Positions 24,681-32,846 of a stretch of DNA of 64,000 nt are shown here, in pieces. The position numbers and the translations under genes were made by a program. The stretch comes from Streptomyces sp. DSM 15324. Lineage in GTDB: Bacteria; Actinomycetota; Actinomycetes; Streptomycetales; Streptomycetaceae. Position 1 is the stretch's first letter; every line of letters begins with the position of its first letter. Below the pieces are notes generated by a model, which was given only the letters and a program-made list of their open reading frames with translations, was not told the DNA's origin and made no database searches. Where the stretch lies: NCBI RefSeq assembly GCF_001514285.1, contig NZ_KQ949027.1:1-64000 (forward strand), read 5' to 3'.

Positions 24681-26068
24681 GCGGTGAGCGGGGCTACCGG
24701 GTGTGGGCGGTCGCCGGGCTGCCCGAGGTACGCGGCGGCGACGACATCGCCAAGCTGATCGCCGCCGCCGAGCCCGGTCTCACCGACGGGGACGTGCTCC
24801 TGGTGACGTCGAAGATCGTGTCCAAGGCGGAGGGGCGGATCGTCCGGGCGGACGACCGGGAGGCCGCGATCGACGCCGAGACCGTACGGGTCGTGGCGCG
24901 GCGCGGGACGCTGCGGATCGTGGAGAACCGGCAGGGGCTGATCATGGCGGCTGCGGGTGTCGACGCCTCCAACACCCCTTCGGGGACCGTGCTGTTGCTG
25001 CCCGAGGACCCGGACGCGTCCGCGCGGGCGATCCGGGACGGGCTGCGGGACTCGCTCGGCGTCGAGGTCGGGGTCGTCGTCACCGACACCTTCGGGCGTC
25101 CCTGGCGGGCGGGGCTGACGGACGTGGCGATCGGCGCCGCCGGGGTGCGGGTGCTGGACGATCTGCGCGGGGGCACGGACGCGTACGGCAATCCGCTGAG
25201 CGCGACGGTCGTCGCGACCGCGGACGAGCTGGCCGCGGCAGGCGACCTGGTGAAGGGCAAGGCGGCCGGGCTGCCGGTGGCCGTGGTGCGGGGGCTGGCC
25301 CATGTCGTGGTGGCACCCGCGGAAGGCTCGGCCGGCTCCCGGAACTCCGGGGGTTCCGCGGGCCCGGCCGGTTCCGACGGATCCGCGGGCCCGGCCGGCT
25401 CCGGTGTCGAGGCGGGCGCTTCGGCGCTGGTGCGCGGTGCGCGGGACGACATGTTCCGGCTGGGGACCTCGGAGGCCGTGCGGCTGGCGGTGACGCAGCG
25501 GCGGACCGTGCGGGCCTTCACCGACGAGCCGGTGGATCCGGGTGCGGTCCGGCGGGCGGTCGCCGCGGCGGTCACGGCGCCGGCGCCGCATCACACGACG
25601 CCGTGGCGGTTCGTGCTGATGGAGTCGCCGGAGTCACGGACCCGGCTGCTGGACGCGATGCGGGACGCCTGGATCGCGGATCTGCGGCGGGACGGGAAGT
25701 CCGAGGAGTCGATCGCCAGGCGGGTGCGGCGGGGGGACGTCCTGCGCAACGCGCCCTACCTGGTGGTCCCCTGTCTGGTGATGGACGGCTCCCACACCTA
25801 CGGCGACCCGCGGCGGGACGGGGCCGAGCGGGAGATGTTCGTCGTCGCGACCGGGGCCGGCGTGCAGAACTTCCTGGTGGCGCTGGCCGGGGAGCGGCTG
25901 GGCTCGGCCTGGGTGTCGTCCACGATGTTCTGCCGGGACGTGGTGCGGGAGGTGCTCGGGCTGCCGCGGGAGTGGGATCCGATGGGTGCGGTGGCGGTCG
26001 GACACGCGGCCGAGGAGCCTCGGGAGCGGGGCGCGCGCGAGGTGGAGGGGTTCATCGAGGTGAGGTGA
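24677..26068 (+). CDS. fbiB: bifunctional F420 gamma-glutamyl ligase / dehydro-F420 reductase
   Basis: A 463-residue two-domain enzyme completing F420. Residues 1 to about 215 are the CofE domain that adds the glutamate tail (PEVRGGDDIAKLI, DVLLVTSKIVSKAEGR, DTFGRPWRAGLTDVAIG). Residues about 260-460 are an FMN nitroreductase-fold domain (QRRTVRAFTDEPVDPGAVRRAV, PHHTTPWRFVLM) that reduces dehydro-F420-0. Between them is a low-complexity Gly/Ser/Ala/Pro linker of about 35 residues with repeated GSAGPAGSD units, longer than needed. GTG start at 24677 overlaps the fbiA stop. Confidence 0.94.
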   Translation: MSGERGYRVWAVAGLPEVRGGDDIAKLIAAAEPGLTDGDVLLVTSKIVSKAEGRIVRADDREAAIDAETVRVVARRGTLRIVENRQGLIMAAAGVDASNTPSGTVLLLPEDPDASARAIRDGLRDSLGVEVGVVVTDTFGRPWRAGLTDVAIGAAGVRVLDDLRGGTDAYGNPLSATVVATADELAAAGDLVKGKAAGLPVAVVRGLAHVVVAPAEGSAGSRNSGGSAGPAGSDGSAGPAGSGVEAGASALVRGARDDMFRLGTSEAVRLAVTQRRTVRAFTDEPVDPGAVRRAVAAAVTAPAPHHTTPWRFVLMESPESRTRLLDAMRDAWIADLRRDGKSEESIARRVRRGDVLRNAPYLVVPCLVMDGSHTYGDPRRDGAEREMFVVATGAGVQNFLVALAGERLGSAWVSSTMFCRDVVREVLGLPREWDPMGAVAVGHAAEEPRERGAREVEGFIEVR

Positions 26069-26122
26069 GAGGCGGGTCGGCAGGCAGGGCTTCCATCGGT
26101 TCTCCGGATTCGGGACGGCATC

Positions 26123-27136
26123 GTGGCAGGACGTTTCGCACCCAGGTCCACGCGTACGACCGTGCGCGGCGGGCATGTCCCCGTGCCGGCGCGGACGGCG
26201 GCGCGGGACGCCGACGGGCCGGGGCGGGTGCGCGAGTGGGTGCCGCGGGGGCCGGTCGATCTGGGGCTGGTGCTGGGGCCGTTGCGGCGGGGGGCCCACG
26301 ATCCGACGTTCCGGGCGATGCCGGACGGGTCGGTGTGGCGGGCCAGTCTGACCCCGGCCGGGGCGGGGACCCTGCGGGTCTCGGTGGCGCCCGGCGCCGG
26401 TGTCGTACGGGGAGAGGCGTGGGGGCCGGGGGCGGAGTGGCTGCTGGAGGCGCTGCCCGAGCTGCTGGGCGCCCGCGACGAGCCGGAGGCGTTCGTGCCG
26501 AGGCACCGGGTGGTGGCGCACGCGTGGCACCGGCGGCCGGGGCTGCGGCTGACGCGGACCGGGCTGGTGCTGGATTCGTTGATCCCGTCGATTCTCGAGC
26601 AGAAGGTCACGACCGACGAGGCGTACCGGGCGTGGCGGTCGCTGGTGCGCAAGTTCGGGGAGCCGGCACCGGGACCCGCGGCAGGCGGACGGCTGTGGGT
26701 GATGCCCCCGGCGCGGACCTGGGCGCTGATTCCGTCGTGGGAGTGGCACCGGGCGGGCGTCGACAACAAGCGGGCGTCGACGATCCTGCGGGCGGTGCGG
26801 GTGGCGCGGCGGATGGAGGAGGCGGTGGGGATGTCCGCGCAGGAGGCACGGGCCCGGCTGGAGGTGGTGGCGGGGATCGGCCCGTGGACCTCGGCGGAGA
26901 CCGTGCAGCGCAGTCATGGGGCGGCGGACGCGGTGACGGTGGGGGATCTGCATCTGCCGGGGATCGTGGGGTGGGCGTTGGCCGGGGACCGGAACGCGGA
27001 CGACGCGGCGATGCTGGAGCTGCTGGAGCCGTATGCGGGGCAGCGGCATCGGGCCGCCCGGTTGATCCTGCTGAGCGGGCGGGTGCCGGAGCGGAGGGCG
27101 CCGCGGATGCGGCGGGGGGACATCGGGGCGCTGTGA
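26123..27136 (+). CDS. DNA-3-methyladenine glycosylase 2 family protein (HhH-GPD)
   Basis: A 337-residue base-excision repair glycosylase of the AlkA type. The helix-hairpin-helix is VVAGIGPWTSAE near 253, followed after about 18 residues by the catalytic Asp in AVTVGDLHLPG. The N-terminal third resembles the AlkA beta domain (PTFRAMPDGSVWRASLT), and IPSILEQKVTTDEA fits the first helix of the catalytic domain. No FeS-cluster cysteines are present. GTG at 26123 chosen as first in-frame start after fbiB (54-bp gap). Conserved place downstream of fbiB in Streptomyces. Confidence 0.87.
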   Translation: MAGRFAPRSTRTTVRGGHVPVPARTAARDADGPGRVREWVPRGPVDLGLVLGPLRRGAHDPTFRAMPDGSVWRASLTPAGAGTLRVSVAPGAGVVRGEAWGPGAEWLLEALPELLGARDEPEAFVPRHRVVAHAWHRRPGLRLTRTGLVLDSLIPSILEQKVTTDEAYRAWRSLVRKFGEPAPGPAAGGRLWVMPPARTWALIPSWEWHRAGVDNKRASTILRAVRVARRMEEAVGMSAQEARARLEVVAGIGPWTSAETVQRSHGAADAVTVGDLHLPGIVGWALAGDRNADDAAMLELLEPYAGQRHRAARLILLSGRVPERRAPRMRRGDIGAL

Positions 27137-27186
27137 AGGGGCCGGCGCCTCTTCGGCCCCGATTCCAGGGGGCCTTCGGGCCAGGT

Positions 27187-27210
27187 TCCAGGGGGCTGCG
27201 CCCCCCTGGA
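27187..27210 (+). terminator. hairpin after the glycosylase gene
   Basis: TCCAGGGGG-CTGCGC-CCCCCTGGA, 9-bp perfect stem, 51 bp downstream of the glycosylase stop. Confidence 0.6.
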
Positions 27211-27235
27211 CCGCCGATCGGCCCGGGACGGGCCG

Positions 27236-27325
27236 CGTCCTCGAGCGCCGGACGGCCGAGGAAGGCGGACCGGCGCACAGAAGTGACGCCCCTGTGAGGG
27301 CGCCGCGTCCTCGGGCGCCGGGCGG
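27236..27325. repeat. dispersed intergenic repeat, two copies
   Basis: CGTCCTCGAGCGCCGGACGG at 27236-27255 and CGTCCTCGGGCGCCGGGCGG at 27306-27325. A third copy is at 31231-31250. This is a common Streptomyces intergenic motif (from memory, often next to a terminator hairpin, as here). The 238-bp gap holds nothing else. Confidence 0.6.
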
Positions 27326-27374
27326 CTGACGTGCCGGGCCCGGCGATCGAGAGGTGGCGCCTTCGGCGGTCGGG

Positions 27375-28457
27375 TTACTGGTCGGAGGAGAAGCGGACCG
27401 CTCCTGCCGGGATGCGGGCGTCGCACCAGACGCGGGCGCCCTCACGGAGTTCGTTGTCGGGGCCGACGACCGCGCCGTCGCCGATGACCGTGCCGGTGAG
27501 GACGGAGCGTTCGCCGATCCGGGCCCGGGTGCCGATGAGGGAGTCGGTGATGACGGCGCCCGGTTCGATGACGGCGCCGGGGAGGATCGTGGAGCCGAAG
27601 ACCCGCGCACCCTCCGCCACGAAGGCGCCCTCGCCGACCACCGTGCCGCCGGTGAGCTTGGCGTCCGCGGCGACCCGGGCCGTGGGCAGGATCAGCCGGT
27701 CGCCGCAGCGGCCGGGGACCGCGGGGGACGGGGCGCGTCCGAGGACGAGGTCGGCGGAGCCCCGTACGAAGGCCGCGGGGGTGCCGAGGTCCAGCCAGTA
27801 GGTGGAGTCCACCATGCCCTGGAGGTGGGCCCCGGCCGCCAGCAGGCCGGGGAACGTCTCGCGTTCCACCGAGACGGGGCGGCCCTGCGGGATCGTGTCG
27901 ATGACCGAGCGGCGGAAGACGTAGGCGCCCGCGTTGATCTGGTCGGTGACGATCTCCTCGGGGGTCTCGGGCTTCTCCAGGAAGGCGAGGACCCGGCCCG
28001 TGCCGTCGGTGGGGACCAGTCCGTAGGCGCGGGGGTCCGTCACCTTCGTCAGGTGCAGCGACACGTCCGCCGCCGTCTCCTGGTGGGTGGTCACCAGCCT
28101 TCTGATGTCCAGGCCCGTGAGGATGTCGCCGTTGAAGACCAGTACCGGGTCGTCGGGGGCCGAGTGCAGGCGGGACGCCACGTTGCGGATCGCGCCGCCC
28201 GTGCCGAGGGGCTCGTCCTCCGTCACGTACTCGATGTGCAGGCCCAGGGACGAGCCGTCGCCGAAGTAGGGCTCGAAGACCTCCGCGAGATAGCTCGTCG
28301 CGAGGACGATGTGGTCCACCCCCGCCGCCTTGGCCCGCGCCAACTGGTGGGTGAGGAAAGGCACCCCCGCCGCCCTGACCATGGGCTTGGGCGTGTGCAC
28401 CGTGAGCGGGCGCAGCCGGGTGCCCTTGCCGCCGACCAGGAGGATCGCTTCTGTCAC
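27375..28457 (-). CDS. manC: mannose-1-phosphate guanylyltransferase (NDP-sugar pyrophosphorylase)
   Basis: A 360-residue nucleotidyltransferase that makes GDP-mannose from mannose-1-phosphate and GTP. The N-terminal nucleotide-binding loop is LVGGKGTRLRPLT, with the sugar-phosphate lysine in HTPKPMV. FNGDILTG gives the metal Asp, and FLEKPE plus INAGAYVF are typical. The C-terminal about 110 residues form a left-handed beta-helix of hexapeptide repeats (VVGEGAFVAEGARVFGSTIL). By synteny it is the homologue of M. tuberculosis Rv3264c. A glucose-1-phosphate transferase cannot be excluded from sequence alone, but with manA in the locus mannose is most likely. Confidence 0.85.
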   Translation of the reverse strand: MTEAILLVGGKGTRLRPLTVHTPKPMVRAAGVPFLTHQLARAKAAGVDHIVLATSYLAEVFEPYFGDGSSLGLHIEYVTEDEPLGTGGAIRNVASRLHSAPDDPVLVFNGDILTGLDIRRLVTTHQETAADVSLHLTKVTDPRAYGLVPTDGTGRVLAFLEKPETPEEIVTDQINAGAYVFRRSVIDTIPQGRPVSVERETFPGLLAAGAHLQGMVDSTYWLDLGTPAAFVRGSADLVLGRAPSPAVPGRCGDRLILPTARVAADAKLTGGTVVGEGAFVAEGARVFGSTILPGAVIEPGAVITDSLIGTRARIGERSVLTGTVIGDGAVVGPDNELREGARVWCDARIPAGAVRFSSDQ

Positions 28458-28723
28458 CTTCGTCTCTGCTTCCTGCCGGGACCGGCCGAACTGTCATTCG
28501 ACCGGCCAGTGTATGCAGACCGTTGTGTGGCGCTTTCCAGGCCGTGCGGTGTTCCGTCCCGGTCCCGAGGAGACTGTCCCCCCGACGGCTGATGAACCAT
28601 GCCCCCACCTGGATGTGTTCTCCCGCCGTTCGGGTGCGGTTCGGGTGCGGTGCGGTGCGGGCCGGTGCGGTCGGTACCGGGGACCTCCCCTGGCCCCCGG
28701 AGCGATCCGGCCGCGGTCCACCC

Positions 28724-30091
28724 TCAGCGGCCCTGGTAGGTCGCCGCGGCCGAGCGGGCCGTGCCGAGCTTGCCGTAGAGCTGCTTGCCCGGGCATTCCG
28801 TGGCGAACCCGTCACGGTGACCGGAGATGACATTGAGTCGTACGTTCTTTCCCTTGGCGTACAGATTCCCACCCCCGGACTTCAGGTATGTCTTTCCGTT
28901 CGGATTCGCCCCGAAGAGACCGAGTTTCCATGCCGTCAGACGCGCGATGGCCGTGACGGTGGCCGAGTTCGGCTTGGCGGAGGTGAAGGTGCCGAGGACG
29001 GCGACGCCCATGCTGTTGGTGTTGAAGCCGAGGGTGTGGGCGCCCATGACGGCCTTGGTGACACCGCCGGCGCGGCCCTCGTAGATGGTTCCGCACTTGT
29101 CGATGAGGAAGTTGTAGCCGATGTCCCGCCAGCCCATGCTCTTGACGTGGTAGCGGTAGATGCCGCGGATCACGGACGGGGCCTGTGCGCAGGTGTAGTT
29201 GTTGCCGGTGGCCGTGTGGTGGACGAAGGCGGCCTTCACCGTGGTGGTGTAGCGGAAGCCGGCCTCCCGCATGCTCTCGTCCGCGCCCCAGCCGCGGCGG
29301 GTGACGATGCTCGGCCGGGGACCGATGTAGGGGGCCGCGCGGTGCTTCCCCGTCTTCTTCGTGCCGAGTCCGCGTCTCGTCCGTTCGCGGTCGAGGGCGG
29401 TGATCTTCGTGGCACCCAGCCGGGCGAGGGGCGCGTTGGCGGCGGAGGCCGACCGCTCGGCCGGGGACAGCTCCGCGGTCGAGGTGACCGGCAGGGCTCG
29501 GCTGCGCGGCGCCACGGGCACGTGCACGGGGGCGGCGCCACCCCCGGGGTCGACCAACTCCAGGCGCAGGCCGGCGGGGAGGGAGGCGTCGGGGTGGACG
29601 CGGATCTCGACGCCGTCGGATTCGCCGACCCACAGGGGGGCGGTGGCGCCGCGGACATGGCCCGAGGTGCGTTCGGCGGTGCCCGGGTCGGCGCCGTGGT
29701 CGGCGTTGTGGGTCTCCACGTCCTGCCAGCCGGACCAGGCCTCGCCGCCGGCCGGCCGGGTGCGGACCTGGACGCGGCCGTGCAGTACGGCGTCCGGGTC
29801 GTCCCAGACGACGCCCAGGAGGGAGAAACGGTGGACGTCCGTGCGCCGCGTGCCCCGGTCGGCGGAGCCGAGGGCGCGGTCGCGGGTGAGGGGGGTGAGG
29901 GGCAGTGACTGGGTGCTGCCGGGGAGGGCGGCCGCCCTGGCGGCCCCGGCGCCGGCCTCCGCGGTCGGCGCCGGTCGCACCGCCGCCGCCGTGGCGGGCG
30001 ACGTCAGGGGCAGGGCGAAGGCGGCCGCACAGGTGACACCGATCGAAGTAGCTAGCAATCCACGCATGCGAACGATCCTGGGCAGAGTCAT
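28724..30091 (-). CDS. secreted N-acetylmuramoyl-L-alanine amidase / PGRP-domain protein
   Basis: A 455-residue exported peptidoglycan amidase cutting the MurNAc-L-Ala bond. A signal peptide (GLLATSIGVTCAAAFALPLTSPATAAA) is followed by a long beta-rich region (about 60-240) and a C-terminal amidase-2/PGRP domain (about 270-440). It has zinc and catalytic residues: FVHHTATGNNY, GYNFLIDKCGTIYEGR, and GHRDGFATECPGKQLYG (His and Cys). ATG at 30091 starts MTLPRIVRMRG; the ATG 24 bases later is an alternative. The 266-bp gap to manC holds a short GTGCGG-type repeat around 28630-28670 and nothing else I recognise. Confidence 0.9.
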   Translation of the reverse strand: MTLPRIVRMRGLLATSIGVTCAAAFALPLTSPATAAAVRPAPTAEAGAGAARAAALPGSTQSLPLTPLTRDRALGSADRGTRRTDVHRFSLLGVVWDDPDAVLHGRVQVRTRPAGGEAWSGWQDVETHNADHGADPGTAERTSGHVRGATAPLWVGESDGVEIRVHPDASLPAGLRLELVDPGGGAAPVHVPVAPRSRALPVTSTAELSPAERSASAANAPLARLGATKITALDRERTRRGLGTKKTGKHRAAPYIGPRPSIVTRRGWGADESMREAGFRYTTTVKAAFVHHTATGNNYTCAQAPSVIRGIYRYHVKSMGWRDIGYNFLIDKCGTIYEGRAGGVTKAVMGAHTLGFNTNSMGVAVLGTFTSAKPNSATVTAIARLTAWKLGLFGANPNGKTYLKSGGGNLYAKGKNVRLNVISGHRDGFATECPGKQLYGKLGTARSAAATYQGR

Positions 30092-30228
30092 ACATATCTG
30101 TCCATCGGGGATATGACGGGCCGTCGGGAGCGTTCCGCCGAACCGGTGGCGCCCGCAGGCCGGGCGTTCGGCCGAACCGGTGGCACGGCGGCGGGTGCGG
30201 CACCGACGCGGCGCGTACGCTTGCGCGG

Positions 30229-30987
30229 GTGAACGTCACCGATCGCACCCCTGCCGACCTGCTGCGTTCCGCGCTCGCCGCGGATCCCGCGCGTCCCCTC
30301 GTGACCTTCTACGACGACGCCACGGGCGAGCGGGTCGAATTGTCCGTGGCCACCTTCGCCAACTGGGTGGCCAAGACCTCCAACCTGCTCCAGGACGGGA
30401 TGTCCGCCGAGCCCGGCGACCGGGTCGCGCTGCTGCTGCCCGCGCACTGGCAGACGGCGGTGTGGCTGCTGGCGTGCGCGTCGGTGGGCGTGGTCGCGGA
30501 CGTGGACGGGGATCCGGCGCGGGCGGACTTCGTGGTGGCCGGGCCGGAGCGGTTCGAGGCGGGGCTCGCCTGCGGCGGGGAGCGGTACGCGCTCTCGCTC
30601 GCGCCGCTCGGGCGGCGGTTCGTGCCGGGGCCGCCGCAGGGGTACGCCGACTACGCCGTGGAAGTGCCGACGTACGGCGACCGGTTCGCGGCGTACGTGC
30701 CCGTCGATCCCGAGGCGCCGGCGCTGATCGTGGCCGGGGCGGAGTACAGCGGGGCGGAGATCGTGGAGCGGGCCCGGGACGGGGCGGCGGGGCTGGGGCT
30801 GACGGGGCCCGGGTCGCGGTTGCTGTCGGGGCTGCCGTACGACACCTGGGAGGGGCTCGCGGCGGGGCTGTACGCGCCGCTGGCCAGCGGGGGGTCGGTG
30901 GTGCTGTGCCGGAACCTGGAGCAGGCCGGGGAGGAGACGGTGGCTCAGCGGATCGAGAGCGAGCGGGTGACGGCGGTTGCCCGCTAG
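30229..30987 (+). CDS. TIGR03089 family protein (truncated adenylate-forming-enzyme-like)
   Basis: A 252-residue actinobacterial protein resembling the N-terminal part of AMP-binding acyl-CoA ligases (FYDDATGERVELSVATFANWVAKTSN, EPGDRVALLLPAHWQTAV) but without the ATP-binding and C-terminal domains, so it is unlikely to be an active ligase. The same gene precedes LCP genes in M. tuberculosis (Rv3268). GTG at 30229 sits seven bases after a -10-like TACGCT (30216-30221), consistent with leaderless translation. The TAG stop lies within the terminal repeat of the MITE-like element at 30984-31161, so the original last residues may have been changed. Confidence 0.82.
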   Translation: MNVTDRTPADLLRSALAADPARPLVTFYDDATGERVELSVATFANWVAKTSNLLQDGMSAEPGDRVALLLPAHWQTAVWLLACASVGVVADVDGDPARADFVVAGPERFEAGLACGGERYALSLAPLGRRFVPGPPQGYADYAVEVPTYGDRFAAYVPVDPEAPALIVAGAEYSGAEIVERARDGAAGLGLTGPGSRLLSGLPYDTWEGLAAGLYAPLASGGSVVLCRNLEQAGEETVAQRIESERVTAVAR

Positions 30988-31161
30988 GGCCTGTCTGACA
31001 ATTCGCGTCGTCGCCCGAAGGGCGGCCCGGCGGCGTCAGGTGCGTGCTCTCGGTGTGCCGGCCCGAGGCCTGCGTACTGGTGTACTCGGGTCTGGGGCCG
31101 GTGCGGCGAGAGGGCGTGCATGGCGTCGCCGGGCAGACGGGAATTGTCAGACAGGCCCTAG
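30984..31161. mobile_element. MITE-like element with 21-bp terminal inverted repeats
   Basis: The ends are perfect 21-bp inverted repeats (CTAGGGCCTGTCTGACAATT plus C, 30984-31004 and 31141-31161). Each is flanked by TA, as expected for a Tc/IS630-like target duplication. The interior is one long imperfect palindrome centred near GTACTGGTGTAC (about 31075-31086), so the whole 178 bp can fold into a hairpin. There is no coding capacity. The left end supplies the TAG stop of the TIGR03089 gene. I recall near-identical elements in other Streptomyces intergenic regions. Confidence 0.7.
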
Positions 31162-31230
31162 GCGGGGCTGGATCCGCCTCCCGCACCGAGGGCTCCGCCC
31201 TCCGGCCCCCGGGATGGGTATGGACGGCCT

Positions 31231-31250
31231 CGTCCTCGAACGCCGGGCGG
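31231..31250. repeat. third copy of dispersed intergenic repeat
   Basis: CGTCCTCGAACGCCGGGCGG, matching the two copies at 27236 and 27306. The remaining part of the 466-bp gap (31162-31453) has a small GAGGGC/GCCCTC hairpin around 31190 and a twice-repeated ACCGGCGT (31272, 31300), and no gene. Confidence 0.55.
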
Positions 31251-31453
31251 ACGGAAAGAAGAAACAGCCGACCGGCGTGAGGGAACGGCACGCAGCCGAC
31301 CGGCGTCGAGGGAACCGCCCGCCCCCACGGGCCGTGCGCCCCTCACCCGTTCGGCCCATCCCCGCCCGCACCCCCGCCACCCTCGCGTCATCGTCGTAGG
31401 AGCGGCACTGCGCTCTCGTACGCACCGATCGGACGCCGGAGGGGGTGGGACGG

Positions 31454-32581
31454 ATGAGGCGACGGCGGTGGGTGGCGTACGGGGTCGGGGCGCTCGCCCT
31501 GCTGGTGGCGGGCAGCGGCGGGGTCGGGTGGGTGCTCTACACCCGGCTCGACGGGAACATCACGCCCGACGAGGCGGCCGCGGCCGAGCTCGCCCGGTAT
31601 GCGAGGGAGCGACCCGCCGCCCTCGTCAAGGACGCGCAGAACGTCCTGGTCATCGGGTCGGACTCGCGGGCCGGGGACGGCAACGGGCGGTACGGGACGG
31701 ACTCCGGGACCGAGCGGTCGGACACCACGATCCTGCTGCACCTGTCGGGCGGCCGGCACCGGGCGACCGCGGTGTCCCTGCCGAGGGATCTGATGGTGGA
31801 CGTGCCGGCCTGCCGGCGGCCGGACGGGTCGCGGACCCGGCCGGTGTTTGCCATGTTCAACCACGCCTTCGAGACGGGAGGGTCGGCCTGCACGGTGCGG
31901 ACCGTGGAGAAGCTGACGGGGGTGCGGATCGACCATCACGTCGTCGTCGACTTCAGCGGGTTCAAGGACATGGTCGACGCGGTGGGCGGCGTGCGGGTCT
32001 GTGTCGCCGAACCGATCGCCGACAAGGCCGCCGGGCTGCGGCTGCCCGCCGGGGAGGTGACGCTCGACGGGGAGCGGGCACTGGGGTACGTCCGGGCCCG
32101 CAAGTCCCTCGGAGACGGCAGCGACACCGAGCGGATGGACCGGCAGCAGCGGTTCCTCGCGGCGCTCGTGGACAAGGTGCGCGGCAACGGCGTCCTGCTG
32201 AATCCGGTGAAGCTGTACCCGCTGCTGGACGCGGCCACCTCCGCGCTCACCACCGACCCGGATCTGGCGAGTCTGCGCGGACTCTATGAACTGGTGCGCG
32301 GCCTGGGGGACATTCCCGCCGAACACGTGCAATTCCTGACCGTTCCGCGGGAGTCGTACATCCACGACGCCAACCGCGACCAACTGGTCGAGCCGGCGGC
32401 GGAGAAACTCTTCGAACAACTGCGCACCGACGGACCCGTCGTGGTTTCCGAGAAACTTCCCACGCATGCGGGGACGGCGGAGTCGGGCCCGCAGGGTTCG
32501 TCCGCCAGGAGGGGGCCCTCCCCGTCCCCACCGGCCCCGACGTTCCGCGGCAGCACCGCCGCCGAGGGCGGTTGCGGGTAA
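31454..32581 (+). CDS. LCP (LytR-CpsA-Psr) family envelope ligase, first of five
   Basis: A 375-residue membrane-anchored protein. A short basic N-terminus and one membrane helix (VAYGVGALALLVAGSGGVGWVL) are followed by the LCP domain: NVLVIGSDSRAGDG, RSDTTILLHL, AVSLPRDLMVDVPAC, VGGVRVCVAEPI, and the Arg-rich ALGYVRARKS...ERMDRQQRFL. LCP enzymes transfer polyprenyl-pyrophosphate-linked glycopolymers to peptidoglycan outside the membrane. It lacks the extra LytR_C domain of the two following LCP proteins and ends in a Pro/Ser tail. ATG at 31454 fits GGAGGGGG upstream; a GTG at 31445 overlaps that site. Confidence 0.92.
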   Translation: MRRRRWVAYGVGALALLVAGSGGVGWVLYTRLDGNITPDEAAAAELARYARERPAALVKDAQNVLVIGSDSRAGDGNGRYGTDSGTERSDTTILLHLSGGRHRATAVSLPRDLMVDVPACRRPDGSRTRPVFAMFNHAFETGGSACTVRTVEKLTGVRIDHHVVVDFSGFKDMVDAVGGVRVCVAEPIADKAAGLRLPAGEVTLDGERALGYVRARKSLGDGSDTERMDRQQRFLAALVDKVRGNGVLLNPVKLYPLLDAATSALTTDPDLASLRGLYELVRGLGDIPAEHVQFLTVPRESYIHDANRDQLVEPAAEKLFEQLRTDGPVVVSEKLPTHAGTAESGPQGSSARRGPSPSPPAPTFRGSTAAEGGCG

Positions 32582-32846
32582 AGCGCTTGCCAAGTCCAGG
32601 CCCCTGGAGTAAGTCATGGCCAGGGAATTGGGACGGATTGCCCGGTTGTAGGGACGTGGAATGTGTCACGGCCGTCGCCCCATGTCGAACCGGGCGGATA
32701 GTGTGAGCGATCCGGTGCACCCGGCCGCTTGGTCTGTCCTGAGGTCGTGCACTGATGTGACCGACTTGTGACTGAGTGACCGAGACGACCCGAGCGCCTG
32801 GAGGGGGAAAGGCGCCGCGTGGCCCCGACGGAGGATTCGACAGACC

